Made by a program: the position numbers and the translations under genes. This document shows, one piece after another, positions 11,801 to 23,800 of a stretch of 64,000 nucleotides of DNA; position 1 is the first letter of the stretch; each line of letters starts with the position of its first letter. The notes below the pieces were generated by a model that was given only the letters and a program-made list of their open reading frames with translations, searched no databases and had not been told where the DNA came from. The stretch lies in the NCBI RefSeq assembly GCF_963676685.1, contig NC_092345.1:51891527-51955526 (forward strand), in the 5' to 3' direction. The stretch comes from Mytilus edulis (lineage: Eukaryota > Mollusca > Bivalvia > Mytilida > Mytilidae).

Positions 11801-14800
11801 ATTTGGACCATATAGGTATATTCGTTTTTAAATTACATTATAAAAGTTTCAATAATACAAAAACTTTATATAAAAAAACAATGATGGTAACATGACAATG
11901 TATTATTTTTATATTTCAAATACTACGTAAAAATTAAATATTGATGCCATAGTTAGTTTTCATCGCTAATTACATCCTTGCATGTAGGCTTGGGGTGACA
12001 TTTACTTCCACATGGTATCATAGATAGCTGCGTACAGTGATACCGAGGTCTTGGGCCATTCCGCTATTTCTACGGTGTTTTTAAGAAGCTCTAGATCCCA
12101 AATATCGTAACATGATTGCAGTACACCAAATTCACAAGACAACTTAAATGAACTATGTTACTTTCCAGTAGCTTCTTGTGTAACAGTTCATTAAAAAAAT
12201 TTTGGAATTTATTTTTTAAGTTGACATATTGCCATTCAATCGTAATAACAAATCGGTAATGACCATCGGTAATGACTATCGGTAATGCCCGCGTCACACT
12301 GTCCCGATTTTTATATACGATGGACACCCGAATGCGAAAATTGTAAGTTCGTACGAAGTTGGTCCCGATCTCGTTAAAATACCAAAAAGTGACCAAAGCA
12401 AGTACGATGAATAACGAAGTCTATACGATGGTGCCGAAATTATATACGATAGCAAAAGATGGACATACGAAGGTTAACCGAAGACGGGTATTTAAGCTTC
12501 ATATCTCAGCCGAAGCCTACACGATGGATCACGAAGGTTATACGATGGGTTCCGATGATGGCGCGATGGCAATACGATGTCTAAAAGACGTCGTGTACAG
12601 CTTACGATGCATTTAAATTATATGCCGATATACAAATATAGTGTCCATATTTGTCCCCAATATGTTACATACGAGGGGATGCCACGCTCGGCATTGCCGT
12701 GTTTGAACTGTAAAAATGTGTGCACTAGTCTAAATAATCACCAATAATTATGCCCATGTTTACTGATCTATCTTAAAGGTAAGGTAATGGGTTCGTTGAC
12801 CCCTTTTATTCAAAATGAGCTCTTTCCAGGAGAATATCATAATAATATAGACAAAAAGAAGGATGTGGGGAAAGCAACAAATGCGTCAAAATATGACATA
12901 TAGAAAACAAAATGGTTATGGAGTTAATAACATTCGTGTGACAACAACTCAGACGATACATAAACAAGGGGCTGTCACAACGACAGCAAACCGGATTTAT
13001 TAACATTTATTTGTGTCCTGGCAATATCACAAGAACCATTATTGATGAATGGTGAAAGTGAAAATCGTCAATATCAAATTTGACCTCCATTTTGTCATCA
13101 GTATCAACATATTAAAATTTGAAAAGCTTAGATTGAATGGTTCATGAGTAAATGCAATAAAGTGAATGGAAACGCCATTTTACGATCTTTCAAGAACCAT
13201 AACTCCTGAACGGTAAAAGTCAAAATCGTCATTATTGAACTTGACCTCTATTTTGTCATCAGTAACAACATATAAAAATTTCAAAAGCTTTGGTTGAATG
13301 GTTCATGAGAAAATGCACGGACACGACTGGAAACACCATTTTTCAATCTTTCAAGAACCATAACTCCTGAACGGTAAAAGTCAAAATCGTCATTATTGAA
13401 CTTGACCTCCATTTTGTCATCAGTAACAACATATTAAAATTTGGGAAGCTTTGGTAGAACAGTTCGTGTCTAAATACACGGACACGACTGGAAACTCCAT
13501 TTTTCAATCTTTCAAGAACCATAACTCCTAAACGGTAAAAGTCAAAATCGTCATTATTGAACTTGACCTCCATTTTGTCATCAGTAACAACATATTAAAA
13601 TTTGGGAAGCTTTGGTAGAACAGTTCATGCGTAAATGCACGGACACGACTGGAAAAACCATTATTCAATCTTTCAAGAACCATAACTCCTGAACGGTAAA
13701 AGTCAAAATCGCCATTATTGAACTTGACCTTCATTTAGTTGTCAGTAACAACACATTAAAATTTTAAAAGCTTTGGTTGAACGGTTCATGAGTTAATGCA
13801 CGGACAACATTTGATTGCCGCCCGCCCGCCTGCCCGCCCGCCCGACCGCCCGGCCGCCCGCCGTACATCCCCAAATCAATAACCGACATTTTTGTCACAA
13901 AAATCCGGTTAAAAATCAGAGTAATGAAGAAAAAGTTGGTTTCCCTATATACGTGTACCTGCAGTGTTGGTGTACGAGGCGCGTTTATGATTTTCATTAT
14001 GTTACTTGATATGAAAAATTGACAAAAAATAATATTTTACTTGTAAAAGTAAACCCTTAGCCTGTAATAGCTGCTCTTCTTGTTCCATTTGAATTAATAG
14101 AAACAACGCTGTCGCATTTCTTGTTCTCATAGAATCATAAGATATGAACTCCATGTTTTGTGAACGTCTTTCTTAACTGTCGTATTAGACTGACCAGTGC
14201 ATATCGCGCATGGCACTTTAAATGTATTTAAGCGCGAAAATTAACTTACATTTAGCTGGATTTATTGCCGTCGTAGTTCCATCTTGTCGCCTTCGTACTT
14301 TTATTCGATGGATACACGATGGGATTACGAGGTCTTCACGAAGTCGTGTTGCCATCGTAAGACCTTCGGGTAGCTTCGTGATTCATTCGTGTAGACATCG
14401 TAATGTCAAAACTGCCCGATGGAAACGATGGAAACACGAATGCAATACGATGTTCAAAGATGCGTTCCCGGTGACATTACGATGGTGAGGATGGTGATAC
14501 GAACTCAATACGAACCCTCAACATCGGACGCAGCTTCGGGGATTTTTTAACATGTTAAAAAATTTAGAACCCTTCCCGAAGTTGTCCCCGAAGGCTAGAA
14601 AAAGTGGCCGATGGTTCTACGATGATTTAAGATGGCACTACGAATAGCCCGATCTGGATACGATCAGTCCCGATTTTGAAAATTTCCTTAATCGTGTTGC
14701 CATCGGCGTAAAAATCGGGACAGTGTGACGCGGGCATAATGATCATCGGTATAAAATATGTTTATTACAGTTTTGACAAATAAGTAAAATTATCTTTGTG

Positions 14801-17800
14801 AAACTTCTAATTTTTATTTAGCTAATCTTTTATTATAATATAATATTAAAATAACCTATATGATAGCGTCTTTTTAATGAACGGTCATACAATATGAAGA
14901 GTTTAGAAGAATTAAAAGTTAACTGTAACAGAGTGTTAATTACCCCGACCATATGAGTATATACCAACAGTTTCATGACCATACGCGTATGGTCCAAATA
15001 ATCATATGGTCCGGAACATATACATTGTACTTACCAAGACAACAGGAAGTGATAAAGGTCACCAGTATTCCGACAATTAGGCTAATTAATGTGGCGAATA
15101 AACCATACCATAGATAAGATAAATGATAAATCCATCTAAAAACGAAATCATATTATTATCAAATTATACAAATAAAATAGAACGGTTTGTTTTTCATGGT
15201 TTTAGTTTGTAACCCGGATTTGTATTGTCTCAATGATTAATCATTCATGACTTTTGAACACCGGTATACTACTGTTGCCTTTATTTAACACACCGTTTAA
15301 TTTCCTTCGCAAAGAAATCCATACAAAATCAGCAATATGACAGTTGTTTTTTATTCGCTCCCTTGGATGATAAAATCTAACTTTGTGGCCCTTTTTGAAT
15401 TTGCCTTGGATATTGGTATTTTCGATATACTTTTTTCTCTTAATTTATCGCTTGAAAATGTACTTTTCTAAAACAACACGGTCGAAAATCTGATTCGGAT
15501 TTTTTAAAAAGGAATAATTTTTTTTTTACAAAATTAAATAACAACAAAATAAACACTTACAAATTGTCTTCGCTGGAAAGTGTGGCTTGCGTGGTAGTTG
15601 CTATTGTTGATGATATTGTAGATGATATGGTAGAATTTGATGACGATGAACAATTTCTCTGAATAATACTACACATTTCAGTACTAACATGCATCACTTC
15701 CGGAACAGGAAGTAACACTGTGCCACCTACACCTACCCAGAATGCCATCACAGCACTTGTTATCAAACCGCACAAAGCTCCCTGTTAATAAAATTAAAAC
15801 CAAATATCAAAAACGAAGAAATGGATAGCAATGTCTTGTCGTTACTTACGATTGTATCATTTAAGGTGAAAAAGGAGAATAATTTATTCTTAAATTGTGT
15901 TATGTTTTTACACCACACAACACACCGGTTGTTCTGTCCTTAAGGTGTCAGACCACCAATTAAAAATCCCCATCTATTCAACCAAATTTTGCAATTTTCA
16001 CAGCTTTCTAAATATTTTGCCTTAAGTTTAACTTCATAGAAACCAGGTATATCCTGAATTGTACATGTATCAGCTTTCTACATGCCAATTTTCACCATAC
16101 CTTTAAAGCCTTCTACCAAAATAACTGACCTTCGAACAGAGGTACTCCAAAAATAACCCCTGGTTTTCTGGAAATCTTAAATTAGTATACTATGGAGCGC
16201 ATTAATCCTCAATTTTTAATGCAAACTCATAGGCAAGTAAATTTTGGCTCAAAATGGTCTAGATACATTTCTCTTTCACCAAAGGTTTCATTTCTGCAAA
16301 TTTGTTGGTTAGTTTAAGTAAACAAGGACATCAAAAGAACTATTTTGTATCAGAGTAGGACTACTTTTACATAGTTCTATATTAAAATTGGAGGGAGTAA
16401 TTGGTGGTCTGACACCTTAAACTCGGCTATATTAAACAAGCAGCATAAACCATTAACAAAACTAAACCCTCCACACCATTTGTTCTTGTCATGAATCTAG
16501 TCAAGTGTTGTTTTAGTGTTGTTTTTTGTGTTTTTTTTTGTGGTTTTGTTTTGGTAATTTGATACTCAGTTCATTTATTATAATAAATTTAAAAAGGATA
16601 GAGAAAGAAGCCAGGTACCAAAGGAACAATCAAAACTGAAAAGCCGAAAAAAAACCCCGACAACCTCATGGCAAAATTCGAAGTCAAAATCGAATAAAAG
16701 ACAAACAAATGAGTCCAAAAAAGCAACACATTTTGGCAAATTTGGGATAAACACAACAGAATAATTCCAAGGAATACAAGAAACAAACAATTAATATGAG
16801 ACTGAGTTTAATTGACGTGCTGTGTCTTAACAATTTGAGGGAAGATTCATTAGTGAATTGGAGAACTAAAAAAGTATTGGAAAATCGAGACAGCTCTACT
16901 GTAGTGGTACATTGAGCAACTAGTAACTGGTAATATCATCCAATCAAATCATTTAATCCAGATATTTCGCTGAAAACAAGCTAAATAAATGAGCGTAAAT
17001 GATTCAATGGAAAAGGACGATGACCACAAAGAAAACTTTAATCACAACTATACCTCCAGTGAAGTTGATGAATATTGTTAACCATTAATTTTACATCAAA
17101 AATAATTAGGAGCATAATTTATACATAATACCCGAAGACATCTTACGCTGTAATACATTATACAATTTTCGATAGATTACGCTGTACATATACAATTTCC
17201 CGTAGATTACGCTATAATACATATACAATTTCCCGTAGATTACGCTATAATACATATACAATTTCCCGTAGATTACGCTATAATACATATACAATTTCCC
17301 GTAGATTACGCTGTAATACATATACAATTTCCCGTAGATTACGCTGTAATACATATACAATTTCCCGTAGATTACGCTGTAATACATATACAATTTCCCG
17401 TAGATTACGCTGTAATACATATACTATTTCCCGCAGATTGCAAACAGGGCAAACAATTACATTGTAGCATGTATATTTATACTATAAATTTTATAGTAAT
17501 ATAGGTTCAACTTACCGTTGAATTGATAAAAGGGAAGAAAATACCACTGATAAATAATCCAAGTAAAGGTCCTCCTACCATTCCAAAAATACTCAACATT
17601 ATCTGAAATTAGAATTTATAAGTATGACTGTCAGTAATTTAAAGTAATATAGTAAGTTATATTTTAATTTTAAAGGTAACTGTACAAACATTTGAGCAAC
17701 GTAACTTGCTGTTGCAATGTTTCACATAATTTCAGTTTTATTAATAAATTGTCTTTTGCCAGAGGCAAATAATTTGGTGCATATTCAAATATCAATACTT

Positions 17801-20800
17801 AAAAAAAATATTTTTTATAGCCACTTGAGAATTAAGGTATGTTGGATATGATAAGAAATTGTCCCTTGCAACAGACAATCTACGAAACCAGCAGAGTTGT
17901 TGCAAGAGTTCTTCACATTGCAAAAAGCTTACATTTATCTTACACTTAGTTATCAGAGTTAACGTTCCAAACCCAACCGGTCGGGACTGATATCTATACA
18001 CGCCCCATTTTATCAAGGAATTTTCTGTTGCTATGGTCACTTATCAAGCGGTATATTTACTAGGGATGTCTAAAAAATCATTCTAGTCAGTTGTTGTTCA
18101 GTTGATCTAACAGTTTATGAGACGATTGTTAAAAACCGACTCAAGATTTTGTTTTTCGATGCCTTAGATCCTAACCTTGCATGTAATTATACAACTCTAT
18201 TATGTTATAGTTACTGTAGTTTCTAAATATTCATGTGATGGTAACATTTAAGTTGAGCGTTAACATCTATGGTCACTTATCAAGCGGTATATTTACTAGG
18301 GATGTCTAAAAAATCATTCTAGTCAGTTGTTGTTCAGTTGATCTAACAGTTTATGAGACGATTGTTAAAAACCGACTAAAGATTTTGTTTTTCGATGCCT
18401 TAGATTCTTACCTTGCATGTAATTATACAACTCTATTATGTTATAGTAGTTTCTAAATATTCATGTGACGGTAACATTTAAGTTAAGCGTTAACATTATA
18501 AACATGGTATAACATTCTTCAATCGTGTTTCAAAATTTTTGTTTGAAGAAATTTTAGGATTTTTATAAATCAAAGTTCTTGTTTACCTGTAAAACTGTTT
18601 GTCCTAAGAACTGTGACAAAAATGCAATACCAATAACCAACCCTCCAGCAAACAGGCCTACAAATGGAGAATAATTATTCTAATGAAACAACGTTTGTAA
18701 CGTTCATTTTGATTGGATAACGTCACTTTTTTTTACATGGCATCAATTGACAATTGATGCTATGGGACGTACGCGCAAGCGCAGACGACATATTGCAGAT
18801 TTTAATTACATGTTTTAACGTTGTTTTCTGTCAGTTTCAATAGAATTACAGTTATCTCCTAAGTATGACTTCTAGTGAAACTTTGTAAATATAATTTTTA
18901 GCGCCAATAATTAATGAGTGGAAACTTTGTGATGAAGTGAACCTTTCTAAATAGCAGTGGCACAGTCGATATCACAACTCCTTCTTAACATGTATATACA
19001 GGTAACAAGAAGTAAAACTAAAATACATGTTCAGTAAAAAGATGTAAAAAGACATTCAGATCCCATAATGTTTCTGACATTCTGTTTTTGACGGTTATTT
19101 GTTTTCCTTGATCCTTTTAACAGAACAGACCATTATCAGATCTTCCGTTGTGATATGACTGTATTTAATCAATTGTAAAGGCGAAGAACAGTAATTCCTA
19201 GTACCTGTTTTGAGACTCTTATCCTGTGTACATGTGTAGTCATGATATTTTATTTCTGTTCCAAATTCGTAAATTGTTGTTGTTAAGAACCAGTCCATTT
19301 AAGAATCATGCAAAGCCAGTAGGTAAAATATTTTATCTAGAATTTCTGATACATTTTTTGTTTTTTTAATAATTCTAAAATGCTCTAACAAAAAGAACTT
19401 TATGTTACTTTACACTAACTTTATTTAAATCTTACCTAATAGTTTAGCTATTCTTCCTTGCCACAGAGGTGATGGAGCATTACCTCTGTAATCCCACCAT
19501 AACTTTAAAACGTCTTCTAATATTACAATTGCTAAAGCATTTAATCCGGATGATATTGAACTGAAATAGTAAAATAAAATATGGACCATTTTGCTCTGTG
19601 AAATTTTACGTATTTTGTATGAAATTTAACGTACAAATTACATTAAAACATTGGAAAAAGACGAAGGAGGCACCAATAGAGCAATAAAAATTCGTTAGTC
19701 TAAGAGAAACCAATTTTACCATGACAAACAAAAACAAACTGTGAAAAACAAGTTTACAAAACGAGAAATAGAGAAACTAAAAACCAAAACCGGGTGTGGT
19801 CTCATGTACTACGGGAGGGTAAGCAGTTCCTGCTCTACGTGTGGAAACACGTGTTGCTCGTGGAAAGTACAGACAATATTGATAATTAATTTTGCTTTAT
19901 ATATCAGCATGCAGGAAATTAATGGGCATTAACCTAAAAAAAATATACGACAAAACATGTTCAAATTAAATTTTAAGAAAATGAATGTTCAAGTAGTAAA
20001 TGTTTAGATATCATGTTGTTTAAAGCATAATTTCATCATAAATGTAGAAAAGAATGAGAATTTTCTATATATCGTCCTTCCCTTCGGCTATTTACAATGT
20101 ATACGTCTGCTAAAAGAGAGACGAACGATATAAGTGGGACATAAAAAAGTCGAAAAGAAACTGTATATACCTGAGTGATGCACTGAACAAACAGGCAACA
20201 AACAATCCGGGCAATCCAGGTAAAAACGTTAATTTATCCATCACTAAAAACGGCAGCAACTACAATACATAATACATAATGTTAATGAGCATTTTATTTC
20301 ATTGCAGAACTTGACGTGATATGAACATTCCAAATTAATCATTAATTTTGAATCAAATATCCCAACGAATCCCATAATTTGATTGGAAACTCGTTTATAT
20401 ACATTTGTCACTTAAATAAAACGTTACAAAAATGACAAACAATCAATAATATTGGTAAGGCGTTCATAATTTCTTGCTGTTATTATGCAGTTCAATGTAT
20501 CACGATTTTCATTCTTATTCCGAGATCATCCCCGAATTCTATGGGGTTCGTTTTGGTAAGTCTTTAGTTTTATACGTTGTGTTTTGCATAGAGTGTGGTG
20601 CTCATTTTCGCCATATCTTTCCATGTTTTCTTCAGTTTATGTTCAAGTCCTTATGCTTTTGAAGTATATTGATATTTCCAAATGAAGATAACTTCATATG
20701 CAAAATATTCTTAGCTTTAAAACGTGTTTGTTTTGAGAAAAATCATTTGAAATTTTGGATTAAAAGGTGTTTGAAATTTCCTGATTTTTTGTCAACGGGG

Positions 20801-23800
20801 AACACATATTCGCCGTTGTTACACATCTATTTAAAACCAAATATCTGCAGCTTTAAACAATATGTATCAAATGAATTTCATTATAGATGAATAGCAGACA
20901 TTTGAAAGGTGTAAAAAAGACTAAAATTTAAGGCTATCAGTCAAAGAATTACTAAAGAAATGCTTCTTTGAAATCGTTTTTTTTTTATTCAGGAAATTGG
21001 CTGAAAATCGTTGTCCGTTTTTTGGTCCTTTGCGGTAAGTGTCGAAATTTGGTCTCATTTTCAAAAATTATCATATTTGTTATAAAAATATAATTTACCG
21101 GCATATTTCTTCAATTTCAATCATCCTTTGAAGTTTTTACACCTCAAAATCATAAAACGGCGAAATTGTGTCCATGGCGAATATGAGCACCCCACTCTAA
21201 TGCTGTTTGTCTTTAAATTATGTTTCGTTTTATACTATCATAATGGTGTTGACAGTTTATTTACGACGTACGAGTTTGAATGTCCCTTTGGATATCTGTG
21301 GCTGCTTTGTTCATGACCTGAACTCCGTTAATTTAGCGACATTAGCACGAACCGAAAATCATGACTTAAATTTCGAACCACAGACTTACATGTACTCTCA
21401 ATTTTCAATAGCTAGACTCGTGAAGTATTGTATGTTATGAAATTTTCAAGCTGATATTTATAATTATAATAATAATATTGTATTGCTATTTATTCAATTT
21501 TCTTGTAATTCAGGTCAGACTGCATAAGTATGGTTTACTTGTCTTCAATCTATTATCTTTTAGTAAATAAGGCCACACCAATTTGATTCCTTGTTCGACG
21601 GACCCGCCCGCACCTATTTTTTTCAAAACAGAATTTTTTTATTTTTTTTATATTCCCGCTTCCCGCATCCGGAAATGTAATCATGTCCATTTCCCGCACC
21701 ATTTTTTTTTTGTAAATATTATAAAAAGATATCAACATTTGTTTTTAAAATCACAGTCTAACCTGTATATAACGATTTTAAACATAAAAGCACCCCACCA
21801 CACTGTGTAAATATCTGTGAGAATATTTGTTTCAGCATGAAACCTATTTATCCAAAGTGGTGCTCCAATATAAATTTATAACAGAGATAATACCTGTCAA
21901 GAACAAAAAAATGGTTTCTTTCCCCCTTACTTAATTTCCCTATCAAAAAATTTTCGTTGTTAGAATAAAGTACAAGAACTTCTGAAGGATTTGCCTTCAA
22001 CTGCAATTATATTGTATGCTGCCGAAACAAAACTATCCATAGCCGCTGCATGTTTATGCACCTGTCCTGATTGATTCAGGGGCCTGTCGTTCAGCATTTA
22101 TCGTTTGTTGATGTTGTTCATTGGTATTTTTCTGTTTGGATATATAAATTAGATCGTTGGTTTTCCTGTTCGAATTGTGTACGCTAATAATTTTGCGGTC
22201 CTTTATAGCTTGCTGTTTGGTCTGTATCAAAGCCCTGTGTTTATTATTATCAGGTTGAGAACAACCCTCCCTCAGACAAGGGGTCATTTTACTGATGTAG
22301 AAAAGAAAATAGAAATACCAAGGATTTGTATAGTTCTTCTATACAAAACCTTTGAAAACTTAGAATTTTGTACTTATATAAATTATATATAATATATAAC
22401 TCATATTCTAAACATTTTTTTCTGAAAGAGGGGTCCACTTATTTTGAATAATTTAAACTGTTAAAATAAATGTGTTAATTTAACATGGTTAAAGTCCAGA
22501 AATATTACAAAATTCTTGGACATGTTTTGACCATTTAATACCAGATAGATATATAGTTCTTTGAGAAAATATGAGCCCTTTTGTACAAACAAATTTATAT
22601 AACTTATATTGATCCCTCATAAACATGTAAAAGGGATATATTTATAACATTTAGGAGTTGCCCCCAAACTGATTATGACTTGGATGGAGAATTGTCTCAT
22701 TGTCAGTCACACATACATAGACCAGATTTAATTATTTCTTGGTGAACAGGGAAAAAATACTTCAGAAAATTAAAAAAATGTCAAAGTACACATGGTACAA
22801 GTGATAAATCAAGGTTTAATATTGTCAAAACCTACTATTTTATGTTTACAAAAAAAAATTATAATCGCTCGCCTTTACTTTTCAAGCTTCGCCTCAAAAA
22901 TTTGCTAATTAAATATTTTTTTATTAAAATTTTCAAATCGCTCGCTCGCCCCAAATTTTGCAGTCCAAAAATCCGTAGAACAAGAAATTAAATTGGTGTG
23001 GCCTAAAATATGTTTATCTAGAAACTCTACTTTTATGCTTACCTGATCCCTAGCATGTACCATATCCAACAAGTAAGGATCACAGTCATGGTATGTGGCG
23101 TATATAACCAAACCAACGAGACAGACAACTGTTGATAGAATCAGAGTCAAAGGCAAACTCAAATATAGAGCTCTGTAAAACCGAAACAAAATTGAGAATA
23201 ACAATACTAGATAACCTTGTTTTATTTCTTATCTCTAGCGACTAAACTGATATATTTAGAACTTCGAACTAGTGAACGGATAGTATATTTAATTAAAGTC
23301 ATATGAAACGAGTAAATGGTGAAAAATAATTTTATCCAATTCTTGAACAAATGCATGTTTATATCATAAACTTAGTCTTCTGAGCATAATTTATCATTAT
23401 TTATGCAAATATATCACGTATAATCGTCATTTTGTTTCTCTCTGTCTGTTATGATGTGAAAACATGGCTGCTACTTAATTGTCGTGTTTTGAAACCGTAG
23501 TTTTAATACCGATTGTAACCTTATAGTAACCACCAACAAAGAAGCATGGATATTGAGCACCTGTATGATATGTATAATCAGATAATAATTTATTTAAATG
23601 ACAGATCCATGCGTACTGCGGTCACTGGATTTTTACGAGTAGGGTCACGCATAGTTCACTTTGCATACGGAAAATATATCGGCGAATTGCTTCCTGAAAG
23701 CAAGCAATTAAAAGGAAGTAAACTTCTTCTAAATGTGGACAAATTAAAGAATTTTCTTCAGAAAAAAGTATATGCACATAAGTTTTATAATGATAACTAT

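Larger units (their letters stand above)
12286..14739. mobile_element. Nested DNA transposon, TIR GCCCGCGTCACACTG, Harbinger-like target site
   Basis: The ends match for about 27 bp: GCCCGCGTCACACTGTCCCG at 12,286 and its complement at 14,739. TAA flanks on both sides fit the TWA target duplication known for PIF/Harbinger elements. Both arms (12,300-12,620 and 14,260-14,700) are packed with ACGATGG and CGAAG motifs, typical of subterminal transposase-binding arrays. Non-autonomous. Frames at 12,359 and 14,222 are by-products of these arrays. The interior holds a further insertion (about 12,780-14,000). Confidence 0.65.
11783..15017. mobile_element. Outer DNA transposon/MITE with GTTCCGGACCATATG ends (SLC5 intron 13)
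   Basis: The left end GTTCCGGACCATATGA at 11,783 and the complement of the right end at 15,017 share about 30 bp with the block TATTTGGACCATA. Flanks are ATAT on both sides, which may be a target duplication or part of the repeat. It contains the element at 12,286-14,739. Its right end lies 17 bp from the exon 13 boundary at 15,035. No transposase is visible. Confidence 0.65.

Noticed and set aside
12359..12616. 85-codon frame rich in YTM
   Set aside because: Produced by the ACGATGG array in the transposon arm.
13343..13997. Three minus-strand frames near the 161-bp repeat
   Set aside because: They share MEVKFNN-like starts because they are successive repeat units; no splice or start context.
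17106..17420. 104-codon minus-strand frame with an 11-residue repeat
   Set aside because: It is the 33-bp minisatellite read in a frame that stays open because 33 is divisible by three; it lies in an SLC5 intron.
17515..17640. Possible extra exon beside SLC5 exon 11
   Set aside because: The sequence outside 17,516-17,602 has no coding pattern. The low-confidence placeholder entry in the feature list with reversed coordinates should be ignored.
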